From positions 40,001-104,000 of the forward strand of contig NZ_CP049017.1 in assembly GCF_014236795.1 (NCBI RefSeq): 64,000 nucleotides of DNA, given 5' to 3'. Position numbers and translations under genes: made by a program. The stretch is from Xanthomonas theicola. GTDB lineage: Bacteria; Pseudomonadota; Gammaproteobacteria; Xanthomonadales; Xanthomonadaceae. Shown piece by piece: positions 27,042 through 36,909 of the stretch. Every line of letters begins with the position of its first letter. Position 1 is the first letter of the stretch. The notes below the pieces were generated by a model. That model was given only the letters and a program-made list of their open reading frames with translations. It ran no database searches and had not been told where the DNA came from.

Positions 27042-28718
27042 ATGAGCCTGGCGCTGGTGCACAGCCGTGCCCGCGCGGGGGTGCTCGCGCCTCCGGTCCG
27101 GGTCGAGGTCCATCTGTCCGGCGGGTTGCCGGCCACACACATCGTCGGCCTGCCCGAGGCGGCGGTGCGCGAATCGCGCGACCGGGTGCGCGCCGCCATC
27201 CTGTGCGCGCAATACGCGTTCCCGGCGCGGCGCATCACCATCAACCTGGCTCCCGCCGACCTGCCCAAGGAAGGCGGCCGCTTCGACCTGCCGATCGCAC
27301 TGGGCATCCTCGCCGCCGCCGGGCAGCTCGACCCGCAGGCGCTGGATGACTACGAGTTCCTCGGCGAACTGGCCCTGACCGGCGAACTGCGACCGGTCGA
27401 TGGCGTGCTGCCGGCGGCGTTGGCCGCCGCCCAGGCCGGTCGCACGCTGATCGTGCCGGCCGGCAACGGCGCCGAGGCGGCGCTGGCGCAGCACGTGCAG
27501 GCGTTCACTGCACGCACCCTGCTCGACGTCTGCGCGCAGTTGAACGGCGCCAAGAGCCTGCCGGCGGCCGCAGCCCTGCCGGCCGCGGCCACGCCGTTCC
27601 CCGACCTGAGCGACGTGCGCGGGCAAGCGCAGGCGCGGCGCGCACTGGAGATCGCCGCCGCCGGCCACCACCACCTGCTGCTGATCGGCAGCCCGGGCTG
27701 CGGCAAGACCCTGCTGGCCTCGCGCCTGCCCGGCATCCTGCCCGACGCCAGCGAGGCCGAGGCGCTGGAAAGCGCGGCGATCGCCTCGGTCAGCGGCCGC
27801 GGCCTGGACCCGGCGCGCTGGCGGCAACGCCCATATCGTGCGCCGCACCACACCGCCAGCGCGGTGTCGCTGGTCGGCGGCGGCACCCAGCCCCGCCCCG
27901 GCGAGATCTCGCTGGCGCACCACGGCGTGCTGTTCCTGGACGAACTTCCCGAATGGAACCGGCATGCGTTGGAGGTCCTGCGCGAACCGCTGGAATCGGG
28001 CCAGGTCACCGTGTCGCGCGCCGCCCGCAGCGCCGAGTTCCCGGCACGCTTCCAATTGATCGCGGCGATGAATCCCTGCCCCTGCGGCTGGGCCGGCGAC
28101 CCCAGCGGCCGCTGCCGCTGCACCGCCGACAGCGTGCGCCGTTACCGCGCGCGCATTTCAGGCCCCTTGCTGGACCGCATCGACCTGCACGTGGAGGTGC
28201 CGCGGCTGCCATCGCAGGCGCTGCGCGCCGACGCGCCTACCGGCGAGAGCAGCGCCGCTGTGCGCGCCCGGGTGGAACAGGCACGGCAGCGCCAACTGAC
28301 CCGCGCCGGTCGTCCCAACGGCCAGCTCGGCCACGGCGAGACACTGCGCGACTGCCGCTTGCAGCCGCGCGACGAAGCACTGCTGGAACACGCCATCGAC
28401 CGCCTGCGGCTGTCGGCGCGCTCGCTGCATCGCATCGTGCGCGTAGCGCGCACGATCGCCGACCTGGACGGCAGCGAGGCGATCGCCACGCCCCACCTCA
28501 CCGAGGCGATCAGCTATGGGCGCAGCTGGATCGCGGCGAACCGGCAACGGTGCGGCCGGGGTCTTTGGCGCCTGGCAGCGATGCGCTGCGCGAGGCGGGC
28601 TAGCGTCACTACCACGTCAGGCCGCGCTTTCCCACGCTGCAGCCACCTACCACGCATGCCTCAGCCCGATGTCGACGTCACGAATTCGGTCAGCAAGGCA
28701 TTGCAGCGCCGCGCATGA
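27042..28718 (+). CDS. comM: ComM/YifB Mg-chelatase-like AAA+ helicase, C-terminus probably frameshifted
   Basis: It promotes branch migration during natural transformation. The N-terminal ChlI domain (SLALVHSRARAGVLAPPVRV; GLPEAAVRESRDRVRAAI; LAPADLPKEGGRFDLPIALG) is followed by the AAA+ core with Walker A LLIGSPGCGKT (about residue 228), Walker B GVLFLDELPEW, the Zn-like cluster NPCPCGWAGDPSGRCRC and the C-terminal helical domain ending TEAISY. From about 28519 the reading becomes unlike the family. The neighbouring frame gives QLDRGEPATVRPGSLA and stops at 28603, so a one-base change probably altered the last 30-70 residues. All catalytic parts are intact. Confidence 0.92.
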   Translation: MSLALVHSRARAGVLAPPVRVEVHLSGGLPATHIVGLPEAAVRESRDRVRAAILCAQYAFPARRITINLAPADLPKEGGRFDLPIALGILAAAGQLDPQALDDYEFLGELALTGELRPVDGVLPAALAAAQAGRTLIVPAGNGAEAALAQHVQAFTARTLLDVCAQLNGAKSLPAAAALPAAATPFPDLSDVRGQAQARRALEIAAAGHHHLLLIGSPGCGKTLLASRLPGILPDASEAEALESAAIASVSGRGLDPARWRQRPYRAPHHTASAVSLVGGGTQPRPGEISLAHHGVLFLDELPEWNRHALEVLREPLESGQVTVSRAARSAEFPARFQLIAAMNPCPCGWAGDPSGRCRCTADSVRRYRARISGPLLDRIDLHVEVPRLPSQALRADAPTGESSAAVRARVEQARQRQLTRAGRPNGQLGHGETLRDCRLQPRDEALLEHAIDRLRLSARSLHRIVRVARTIADLDGSEAIATPHLTEAISYGRSWIAANRQRCGRGLWRLAAMRCARRASVTTTSGRAFPRCSHLPRMPQPDVDVTNSVSKALQRRA

Positions 28719-29488
28719 GTGAGGGTCATGCCGTGCGAAGCGCCGGCGAGGACGTGGTGGCGCGCATCGGGCAACCAGTCGGCGAGCGCAGCGGCGTTGT
28801 CGCGGTACTGCGCCGGGCTCAGTTCGCCGCTGACCAGCAGCACCGGCACCGCCATGCCCATGGCCTGCTCGCGGTCGTAGGCCGGCAACGCGTCGCCGAT
28901 CTGCGGGACCAGCGTCTGCGCGTTGTCGCACACCATCTGCTGGAACGAGGCGCTGCTGCGCGCCCAAGCGCCAGGCTGGCTGACCGAATCGACGAAGCAT
29001 TCCAGACCCGCCTCGACCTGTCCGGCATGCAGCAACGCGATCGCCCGCGCGCGGATCGCCGCCACTTCCGCGGGCAGGCCCTGCGGCTGCGGCCCGCCCG
29101 GATCGAACAGGCTGAGGCTGGCGATCGCGGCCGGGCGCTGCAGCGCGGCCTGCCAGGCCACGGCGGCGCCGCGCGAGTGCCCGACCAGATGCACCGGTCG
29201 CCCGTAGCCGGCGGCGAACGCAGCGACCTGCTGCGCATGCCAGCGCCAGCCGAAGCGATGCCGCAGCGACCATTGCAGCCGCGGAAAGTACTGGCCCAGG
29301 CTCAGCGCGGCGACATCGAACCGCTCGCAAAGGCCGCGCAGCTGCGGCGCCCAATAGCGGTAGTCGCACAGGGCGCCATGCACCAGCAGCACCGGGGCAC
29401 CGTCGCCCATCCGCAAGTAGGCTAGCGCATCGTCGTCGCCGAGCAGGCGGACCGCAGGCTTGCCGGGCGGCGCGCGCGGACTGGTCAC
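28661..29488 (-). CDS. Alpha/beta hydrolase
   Basis: About 275 residues from GTG 29488, which has a gggag ribosome-binding site. A TTG at 29509 would add seven residues. Fold landmarks are PVLLVHGALCDYRYW (oxyanion region), LVGHSRGAAVAWQ (nucleophile elbow GHSRG, about residue 100), PVLLVSGELSPAQYRD (acid region) and AGASHGMTLTHARR (catalytic His). No signal peptide, so cytoplasmic. Its end overlaps the extended comM reading but not the shorter, more likely one. Substrate unknown. Confidence 0.85.
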   Translation of the reverse strand: MTSPRAPPGKPAVRLLGDDDALAYLRMGDGAPVLLVHGALCDYRYWAPQLRGLCERFDVAALSLGQYFPRLQWSLRHRFGWRWHAQQVAAFAAGYGRPVHLVGHSRGAAVAWQAALQRPAAIASLSLFDPGGPQPQGLPAEVAAIRARAIALLHAGQVEAGLECFVDSVSQPGAWARSSASFQQMVCDNAQTLVPQIGDALPAYDREQAMGMAVPVLLVSGELSPAQYRDNAAALADWLPDARHHVLAGASHGMTLTHARRCNALLTEFVTSTSG

Positions 29489-29696
29489 CAGCGGCTCCCG
29501 GCACGGCAACGGACCGACAGCGGCGCCAGGCGATTCATCGCCGCGCCGGCGCCGGGAGCAGCAGCAAGGGGATACGCTGCCGAGGAATCGGCCTTCGCTG
29601 CGGCAGCACGGGCGCTGCGCGCGGGCGGCGGTGCGGGATCGGCTGGCGAGGGCCCGGAAGGAACGAATTTAAAATGCAAGCCAATTTGAAAAATTA

Positions 29697-30771
29697 CCTG
29701 ATTAGCCCTGACTCTCAGTTGTGGGAATTGCTAGGCGCACGCAGAACCGGCTGCGGACAAGGCATGCACCGCATCATGGCGTTGGCAAGTCGCAGCAGCA
29801 GCTCGCGCAACTGGAATCTGCGATTGAAGCGGTAGGCGGCTTCGGCCAGATACCCGCCTTGCGTATTTGCCTTGTGCGACGGCGTGAGACACGCGGCGGA
29901 TGGCGCGTTTGAGGTTGCCAGGCACCCCATTGACCCAGCGGGCGCCAGCCGCTTCGGTTGCAGCACGCCCTCTGCCGGCGTCCGGCGTGGTGTGCGCGTG
30001 GCCGGCATCCTCCAGGCGGCGGAAGCAGGCCAGCCCCTCGGTATGGACCTCGCATTCGGGCGCCAGGCGGCGCGCAGTCCAATCCGTGAGCGAGGCATTG
30101 TCGAAGTTGCGCACCGGCGCGATCGCCACACGACTCGGCGCCGTGAAGGTGGCATCGGTCTACACCGCAATCAGGAACGATTGTTCGTTCTGCGATCCGC
30201 GCCCGGCCTGACCGCCGTGACGCTCGCCGCCCAGACAGGCATCGTCGATCTGCACAACACCAGACAGTTTCCGCGTGGCTTCGCGCTCGGCCATGGCCTG
30301 CATGATCTTGTGCTTCATCCGCCAGGCCGTCTTGTCGTTGACCGCCAGATGACGCATCAGCTCCAGCGCGGCCAGATTGGTTTTGGTCCAGGTCCACAGG
30401 GGCAAGGCCAGCATCCAGGCGCGCAGCGGCAGTTGGGCGCCGGCAAACAGCGTGCCTGCCATCAGACGGGTCCGATGCCGGCACGCGCTGCATTGGTCGT
30501 AGATCGCAGCACCACGCTTGCAACGCGACCGCGCCCGCCCAGCACAGCAGGGACAGCGAAATCCCTTGCGGCCACCGCCATTTGTAAAGAGTGCGGTAAC
30601 ACTTGGCCTCGGCGCCGTAGGACGCGAAAAACTCGGGCATCGACAATCCCGCTTGGAACTGCACCGCATCGATGCTCATCACGCCACCTCGTTGTCTTCA
30701 TGATGACAGCAGCATCAACTCAGGGCGGCGCAGATCCTGCGACGGCTGGCTGAAGGTCAGGGCTAACCAGG
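29697..30771 (-). mobile_element. IS1595-family (ISXO2-like) element, decayed
   Basis: The ends cctgattagccctgac (29697) and gtcagggctaaccagg (30756-30771) are imperfect inverted repeats. Inside, the minus strand reads a Zn-ribbon (CPCCAGRARSRC...CSACRHRTRLMAGTLF) and the ISXO2 transposase domain (LAVNDKTAWRMKHKIMQAM; VVQIDDACLGGERHGGQAGR; DWTARRLAPECEVHTEG), spread over two frames with a stop near 30160 and a frameshift near 30560. Inactive. Confidence 0.85.
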
Positions 30772-30870
30772 AAAAATTAATAGGGATTACATTGCACAAA
30801 TGTCCCCATTGATTCTACTGTGTCATAAATAAAGCATCCTTTCGATAACCCACGAAACAATGGGATCGTC

Positions 30871-31290
30871 ATGGTGGCATTGGGCAACGCGGTGCGTTCT
30901 TCAGCGTATCTGGATGCGCTGTGCGGTGCGCTCGGTCATGCTAATCGCGCAGCGGGATTGCGCGGCGACTGCAGCGGATGCATGCTGCCGCTGGAGCGTA
31001 AGAGCGTGGAACCCTTGGCGGCGCATGTGGATCCGTTGCGGGTGCGCGCTCGGCATCAAGCCTTGCACCACTTCGTGGCCAAGTCGGATTGGTCCGATGA
31101 AGCGGTGTTGGCGCGGGTCCGCGAGCAGGTCTCGTCCCGGATGGATTTGGAGGCAGATGTGTACTGGATCGTGGACGACACGGGTTTTCGCAAGAAGGGG
31201 CGGCATTCGGTGGGCGTGGCCCGACCGTATGGCGGTGAGATCGGCAAGCAGGACAACGGCCAAGTGACGGTGAGCGTGTCGTTGTCAACA
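30871..31290 (+). pseudogene. IS701-family transposase, N-terminal fragment
   Basis: Reads PLERKSVEPLAAHVDPLRVR, then ARHQALHHFVAKSDWSDEAV and YWIVDDTGFRKKGRHSVGVA, the N-terminal DDE_5-type domain of IS701-family transposases. The similarity stops near 31285 (VTVSVSLS). The rest of the gene is absent, replaced by unrelated sequence. To 31500 nothing else is recognised. Confidence 0.82.
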
Positions 31291-31529
31291 CCGCTATCTG
31301 GTGACCGAACGCTTGCGCGGATCGCATCGAAAAAAAACCGTCACGATGCGTGCAACCTGCCTTACCCGAGAATCACCTCCCACGCGGCGCGCCCACAACG
31401 CGCTCAGCGCCACGTGACCAACTCGATAGCGACGTGACGCTGGGCAATCGCCGTCGTGATCGGAGTCAGGCTGCTTGAGGGAGCACTCCTGAATCCCCTT
31501 ATCTAGCGACATAATAAGACTAGGTAGCG

Positions 31530-32128
31530 CCGGGCATACTGGGCCTGCCGGATCGGGTATAGACCCCGCTGATCGCGCGCTTGAGATTGGCCAGCACCAC
31601 GTCGACCCAATGCGCCCCTGGCACTTCGGTGGCCGCACGCCCCCGGCCTGCAGCGTGGTGTGGGCATGCCCGGCCTCTTCGAGCCGGCCGAAACACGCCA
31701 GGCCATCGCGGTCGACCTCGCACTCCGGCGCCAAGCGGCGCGCAATCCAGTCCTTGAGCGAGGCATCGTCCAAGCCGCGTACCGGTTCGATCACCGCAAA
31801 CGTGGGAGGCTGGTCAGGCGCGTCGGTCTGCACGGCGATCACCAACGGCGGCCTGTTCTGCGATCCGCGTGCGCAACGGCAGCTTGGTGTTCTCCAGCAG
31901 CGTGCCGGCGGTCAGGCTGGCCTGGTGGTGACAAGCTTGGCACGCGTAGCAGCGCACCCGGGCCCGGCCGAAGCGCAAACACCGGCTGCCCTGCCAGGCA
32001 GGGCAGCGAAAACCGTGCGGCCAACGCCATCGGGACAGGGCGTGGTAGCACTTGCCCTGGCCGCCATAGCGTTCGATGAACTCGGCCATCGACACGCCCG
32101 GCTGGAATTGCGCGGCGTTGATGCTCAT
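31530..32128 (-). pseudogene. IS1595-family transposase remnant with internal deletion
   Basis: The start (MSINAAQFQPGVSMAEFIER) and Zn-ribbon (VRCYACQACHHQASLTAGTL) are intact. The sequence then jumps near 31850 to the C-terminal half in another frame (VIAVQTDAPDQPPTFAVIEP; DWIARRLAPECEVDRDGLAC; HAHTT), so the catalytic middle is lost. It is truncated again near 31530. Related to, but clearly diverged from, the element at 29.7-30.8 kb. A possible outer end lies near 32205-32225. Confidence 0.82.
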
Positions 32129-32358
32129 GACCGGCCCCCTTGGCTCCAGGCGGTCATAGCGTGGGTCATTCAAGACTCAGATCCTGCGACTGATCACTGA
32201 TAGTTGGCGATAATCAGGAAAAATTATGTCAGCGGCACGACTGAACACGCGATTCCACGCCGCGCATCACAGGTAAGAAAATCTTCTGACGGATGTCGCC
32301 GCAGCATCATCTGCCGAGCACAGCCTTTGTCGGCGCCAGTCGATGGCGCTAGCACGTG

Positions 32359-32377
32359 ACAGGTCAGCTACAGGTCA
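32359..32377 (+). promoter_or_regulatory. Candidate Pho-box-like direct repeat
   Basis: Two copies of acaggtca start at 32359 and 32370, an 11-base period, about 50-70 bases upstream of the PstS-like gene. PhoB sites are direct repeats with an 11-base period and a TGTCA-like core. Spacing and gene type fit; the core sequence fits only loosely. Confidence 0.35.
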
Positions 32378-32428
32378 AGAATTCCCCCTGGATCCATTCC
32401 GTCGTTTTCTCACCAAGGAGAAAGGCAA

Positions 32429-33745
32429 ATGCTCACCTTCCATTCCTCTCGCATCTCGCCCCTTATCAGCGCGGTCGCCCTCGCGATCGCGGCCCTGTCC
32501 ACCGGCTCGGCCATGGCGGCCGAAAACCTGTATGGCGGCGGTGCCACCTTCCCGGCGCCGGCCTATGTCGGCGACAGCTACACCGGCGTGACCCCGAACG
32601 CACGCCTGTCAACCAATGCCGGCAACAGCGCCGGCAACGGCGCCAACACGGTGGCGCTGGGCAGCAGCTCGGTGTTCCTGGCATACAGCAACCGTAGCAG
32701 CAACAAGGTCTCGTACTGCCAGACCGGCAGCGGCGTCGGCAAGGCCACCGTGGCCGGCCGCACCGCCGCCAACCAGGCCTGCAACGATTTCCGCACCGCA
32801 CCGGCGGGCCTCAGCGCCGCTTCCGCCACGCCGGACTTCATCGGCACCGATGCGCCATACAGCACCACCGACTACAACGCGTTCCTCAATGGCGGCAACG
32901 CCGGCCGCGTTGGCATCCTCCAAGTCCCGACCCTGGCCGGGGCGATCGCGCTGCCGCAAAGCACCCCGACCGCCAGTTTCGACCTGAGCACCGCGCAGAT
33001 CTGCCAGATCTATTCGGGCCTGGTCAGCGACTGGAGCAGCGTGGCCGGCAGCGGCACCAGCGGCCCGATCAAGATCGTCTACCGCACCGACGGCAGCGGC
33101 ACCAGCTTCGCCTTCACCAGCTACCTGACGCGCACCTGCAACGGCAGCAACAACGTGCCGTCCGGCTTCGTCTTCCGTCCGAACCAGACCTTCGACGCGG
33201 CGCTGCCGGCAGGCGGCGTCAATGGCGTGTACGGCTCGCGTGCGATCGGCGCCGGCAGCAACAACGGCGTGGTGACCGCGGTGCGCGGCAACAGCGCCGC
33301 ACTGGGCTACGCCGACATCGGCGAGGTGCTGCTGCAACAGGCACAGTATGTGACCGTGAACAGCTTCGATCCGAAGAACTTCGGCAGGGACGCCAACGGC
33401 AATCCGGCCCCGGTGAACCTGCCGATGGCGTCGCTGCTGAGCGGCCGCGTGCTCGACGGCGCGACCGTCAACGCCGTGCCGGGCAACGGTAGCGCCGCGG
33501 TGAAGAACTGCGTGCGCCTGGTCAATCCGAACACCTCCATCACCAATGCCTACCCGATCGCCGCGATCACCTACCTGGCCGGCTTCACCAGCGGCAATGG
33601 CGGCGCCGCGCACGTGCAGGCGCTCAAGGACCTGTACAACACTTTCTACAATACCAGCGCGCGCCCGGCGCTACCGCAAGGCTTCGCCTATCTGGGCGGC
33701 ATCAACGCCGCGGCGCAGAACACGGTCAACACCTGCGTGCAGTAA
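32429..33745 (+). CDS. PstS-like secreted phosphate-binding protein
   Basis: 438 residues, ATG with an accaaggag ribosome-binding site and a classic signal peptide cut after AMA (VALAIAALSTGSAMA-AENLYG). The mature start (LYGGGATFPAPAYVGDSY) and later segments (DFIGTDAPYSTTDYNAF, VPTLAGAIALP, YRTDGSGTSFAFTSYL, NSAALGYADIGEVLL) are those of the PBP-like/PstS-DING superfamily that bind phosphate. No pst transporter genes adjoin it, which suggests a stand-alone secreted scavenging or surface protein. A strong terminator follows. Confidence 0.88.
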   Translation: MLTFHSSRISPLISAVALAIAALSTGSAMAAENLYGGGATFPAPAYVGDSYTGVTPNARLSTNAGNSAGNGANTVALGSSSVFLAYSNRSSNKVSYCQTGSGVGKATVAGRTAANQACNDFRTAPAGLSAASATPDFIGTDAPYSTTDYNAFLNGGNAGRVGILQVPTLAGAIALPQSTPTASFDLSTAQICQIYSGLVSDWSSVAGSGTSGPIKIVYRTDGSGTSFAFTSYLTRTCNGSNNVPSGFVFRPNQTFDAALPAGGVNGVYGSRAIGAGSNNGVVTAVRGNSAALGYADIGEVLLQQAQYVTVNSFDPKNFGRDANGNPAPVNLPMASLLSGRVLDGATVNAVPGNGSAAVKNCVRLVNPNTSITNAYPIAAITYLAGFTSGNGGAAHVQALKDLYNTFYNTSARPALPQGFAYLGGINAAAQNTVNTCVQ

Positions 33746-33770
33746 ACAATAGCGCTTCGGCGCTTATGCG

Positions 33771-33799
33771 ACCGGCGGGCAGCGATGCCCGCCGGTTTT
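33771..33799 (+). terminator. Rho-independent terminator after the PstS-like gene
   Basis: A perfect 10-bp stem accggcgggc / gcccgccggt with loop agcgat, followed by tttc, 26 bases after the stop codon. Confidence 0.88.
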
Positions 33800-33879
33800 C
33801 TGTCGACTGGGCGATCGCATCCAACCCAGGATCTGTGCGGCGCAGCGCGATCCGTGCGCTGGCGGTCGTGTGTCTTTAG

Positions 33880-35041
33880 GGATGGTCTGAACAACTCCCC
33901 CTGATCCTGCGACAATCGTACAAAGCCCACCGGGACAACGACTATGCAATTGTCTTTCGGCGACGCGGAGTACAACGGCAAGGGCAAGCAGACGCGGCGC
34001 GAGGTGTTCCTGGCGGAGATGGATCAGGTGGTGCCCTGGAAGGACCTGCTGTCACTGATCGCGCCGCACTATCCGAAGTCAGGCCATCCGGGCCGGCAGC
34101 CATACCCGCTGGAGACGATGCTGCGCATCCACTTTTTGCAGCAGTGGTACGCACTGAGCGACCCGGGGGCGGAAGAAGCCTTGTACGACACGGTGTCGAT
34201 GCGCCGTTTCGCCAAGATCGGCGGGTTGGATGAGGTGCCGGACGAGACCACGATCCTCAACTTCCGCCGGTTGCTGGAGCAGCACGATTTGGCGCGCACG
34301 CTGTTCAACCCGATTCATGCGCACCTGTCGCGCAAGGGCCAGAGCCTGCGCGGCGGCACCATCGTGGACGCCACGATCATTGCCGCGCCCAGCTCGACCA
34401 AGAACAAGAACGGCGAGCGCGACCCGGAAATGCACCAGACCAAGAAGGGCAATCAGTCCTCCTTGGGGATGAAGGCCCACATCGGCGTGGACGATGAGTC
34501 CGGGCTGGTGCACCACGTGGAATGCACGGCGGCCAACGCCGCAGATATCACCCAGGCGCACAAGCTGCTGCACGGCAAGGAAGACACGGTATGCGGCGAC
34601 AGCGGCTATACCGGGCCGGCCAAGCGCGAGGAGATGGCGAGCAAGCGCAAGCTGCGCTATCTGATCGCGGAGAAGCCCTCGAAGCTGAAGCAGATCAGGA
34701 ACAAGCGCGAACGGAAGCGGGCCGAGCGCTGGGAACATACCAAGGCCAGCCTGAGGGCGAAGGTGGAGCATCCGTTTCGGGTGATCAAGCGTCAGTTTGG
34801 CTACGTCAAGGTGCGCAATCGCGGCCTGGCGAAGAACACGGCGCAGGTGCTGACGCTGTTTGCGCTGTCGAACCTGTGGATGAAGCCAAAGCAGTTGATG
34901 CCTGTTGTGGGGAGGGTGGGCCTGTAACCCGGGCAATACCCCGAAAATGCGCCGGAGACGGCGAAAAACCGAGAGTCTGAGCGCCGTGGGCGTGGTCGAT
35001 ATGGCTTGCCTCATCCTCCGACCGCGTTGATCAGACTATCC
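33880..35041 (+). mobile_element. IS5-family element, copy 2 (1162 bp), without matching target duplication
   Basis: Same ends and length as copy 1 and same orientation. The flanking tetranucleotides are ttag at the left (33876-33879) and ctaa at the right (35042-35045): reverse complements, not direct repeats. Internal substitutions relative to copy 1 are scattered (for example SSLGMK against YYFGMK). Confidence 0.92.
33944..34927 (+). CDS. IS5-family transposase (DDE)
   Basis: 327 residues, intact, with the same domains as at 6164: the DUF772-like start, GGTIVDATIIAAP with the first Asp, TVCGDSGYTG with the second, and LRAKVEHPFRVIKRQFGYVK. It differs from copy 1 at around two dozen residues, so the two copies were not duplicated very recently. 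Start ATG chosen by match to copy 1. Confidence 0.95.
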   Translation: MQLSFGDAEYNGKGKQTRREVFLAEMDQVVPWKDLLSLIAPHYPKSGHPGRQPYPLETMLRIHFLQQWYALSDPGAEEALYDTVSMRRFAKIGGLDEVPDETTILNFRRLLEQHDLARTLFNPIHAHLSRKGQSLRGGTIVDATIIAAPSSTKNKNGERDPEMHQTKKGNQSSLGMKAHIGVDDESGLVHHVECTAANAADITQAHKLLHGKEDTVCGDSGYTGPAKREEMASKRKLRYLIAEKPSKLKQIRNKRERKRAERWEHTKASLRAKVEHPFRVIKRQFGYVKVRNRGLAKNTAQVLTLFALSNLWMKPKQLMPVVGRVGL

Positions 35042-35123
35042 CTAATGAGAATTGCGGAACCCATGACAACCAAAACCGCTGTCGCACGCTATTCGATCAA
35101 ATGTCTGATCGGGAGATGGGTAC

Positions 35124-35593
35124 ATGGCCAAGATGGACGAAGCCACACGCAAGCGGGTGCATGCAGGACGACTGATGCTGGCGGACAAGACGCCCGCCTA
35201 GGCGGCGCAGGCCGTGGGCGTGGCGCGCCAGACCTCCTACACATGGAAGGCTGCGCCTGGATGAAGGCGGCATTGCAGCGTTGCGCTGCATGGGCAGCCC
35301 GCGCAACTCGATGGCAAACAGCTTGACGGGCTGCGCGCTGCCTTGCTCCAGGGCGCCATGGCCCACGTTTCGGAACTGAGCTGTGGACGCTCAAGCGAGT
35401 GGGCGTGCTCATCGATCGGCCGTATGGGGTGCGCTTCAGCCAAGTACACGTCTGGCACTGCGGGGCGCGATGGGCTTCAATCTCGCAAAAACCAGAACGC
35501 CGTGCCATAGAGCGCGACGAGGCGGTGGTGGCGGTTTGGAAGCGCAAGACGTGTCCTGTGCCCAAAAAACTGTGTGCCAAGGCTTTTCGTTAA
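35124..35593 (+). pseudogene. IS630-family transposase N-terminal remnant
   Basis: Reads MAKMDEATRKRVHAGRLML then, after a TAG, AAQAVGVARQTSYTWKA (helix-turn-helix), DEGGIAALRCMGSPRN, and in another frame GVLIDRPYGVRFSQVHVW and SQKPERRAIERDEAV. These are the linker and second HTH of IS630 transposases. Stops and frameshifts are present and no catalytic DDE domain remains. The left side is fused directly to the IS5 end. Confidence 0.75.
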
Positions 35594-35689
35594 CCTCAAT
35601 TCACAGTGCCCCGCTTGCTGGCGCACGCTCTGGCGGCGAAGTCGGCCGATCCAGCCTCCGCCCCTGTCAACAGTGACGGAGGTATCGAT

Positions 35690-36547
35690 TCAGACGTGAA
35701 GCTTGGTAGGAATACGCAAGCTCACCACCGTTCCCGTCGTCGGGCAGCTTTCAATGCCCAGCACGATACCCAGCCTGTCTGCGCGCATTCGCATCCCCGT
35801 CAATCCGCGTCCTGCTCGTATCTGCTCCGGCGCAAAGCTTTTGCCATCGTCCATGATCTGGATCAGGACATCGGCGCCATCGGGAAACACCATCAGCCGA
35901 ATATGGTGTGGCTGCGCATGGCGCAAGGCATTGTTGATCGCTTCCTGCACGATCCGCAGAATCGCCAGCGCACCCGCCGGATTCAAGGCTTCCAACGCAG
36001 GGACAGGCTGCGCCTCCCAGCTCAGACGTATGTCCAGCATGGCCAATCGGGGTTCCAGCCTGAAACGTAAATTGCCCAACAACGGCAGCAGATCGCCCTC
36101 GCGCAAATCGAGCGAGTCGATGATCAGGCGAAGATCCTGCAAAGACTCGTCGATCACCAGCGCCAGGTCGTGACGATCGACCTCGGGTCTGAGCGCCAGA
36201 CGCTTGGCTGTGATCAACTGATCCCCCATGCCGTCGTGCATGTCTTGCAGAATGCGGGCGCGCTCCTGAGCAATCGCGCTGCGCTGTTCGCGCTGGGATT
36301 CTTCCCGATCCAGTACGAAGCGCTCGCCGAAGAAAAATAACAACATGAGGCAGAGCGGAATCGCGCCGGCCGAGTTGTAGCGAAAGCTTTCGTCCGGCAA
36401 CCACCCGATCGATAAAATAATCACTTGCAAGACGGTGGCGTTCCAGATGCAAGTGCACAAAGCAAGGAGTGCGAGCCGCACTGACCGTTGACGCCAAGCC
36501 GACTCGATGACCAGTGCGATGATGATGCCGAGCACCAGGCTGAAGGG
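35690..36547 (-). pseudogene. Membrane sensor histidine kinase, N-terminus removed by IS3
   Basis: About 285 residues survive: transmembrane segments (FSLVLGIIIALVIES, LALLALCTCIWNATVLQVII, AGAIPLCLMLLFFFG), a HisKA_3 dimerisation helix with the phospho-acceptor His in ARILQDMHDGMGDQL, and an HATPase domain with N-box IVQEAINNALRHAQ and G-box DDGKSFAPEQIRAGRGLTGM, ending SLRIPTKLHV. This is the NarX/DegS/LiaS-type architecture. No response-regulator gene adjoins it. Any reading beyond 36547 comes from IS3 antisense sequence. The original N-terminus and partner are missing, so it is probably non-functional. Confidence 0.83.
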
Positions 36548-36610
36548 TGGACCGGCCAGCCTTTCGTAGACATCCGGACGCCATAATTGATGGCAATGAC
36601 CGAGGTGTTT

Positions 36611-36892
36611 ATGGGCAACAGCAAGCAGTACACGGATGAGTTCCGGGCCGAGGCGGTGAAGCAGGTGATCGAACGCGGCTTCACGGTGGTGGATGTGGCC
36701 TCCCGAATCGGGATTCCCAAGCACACGCTATACGGGTGGGTGCAGGCCGCCAGGAAGATGGCGCCGGCAGCCGGCGCTGCAGCGGCGTCGACCGACTCAG
36801 CGGAGATTCGCCGGCTCAAGGCCGAACTGAGGCGGGTAACCGAGGAGCGCGACATCCTAGAAAAAGCCGCCGCGTACTTTGCCAAGGGGTAA
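36611..36892 (+). CDS. IS3-family transposase OrfA (copy B)
   Basis: 93 residues, identical in sequence to the OrfA at 8393-8674: HTH region with SRIGIPKHTLYGWV and C-terminal leucine-rich coiled coil. ATG chosen for its gaggtg ribosome-binding site. Confidence 0.85.
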   Translation: MGNSKQYTDEFRAEAVKQVIERGFTVVDVASRIGIPKHTLYGWVQAARKMAPAAGAAAASTDSAEIRRLKAELRRVTEERDILEKAAAYFAKG

Positions 36893-36909
36893 GGGCGAAG
36901 TACGCGTTC

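Noticed and set aside
36548..36724. N-terminal extension of the sensor kinase
   Set aside because: It is translated from the IS3 element in antisense and is not part of the kinase.
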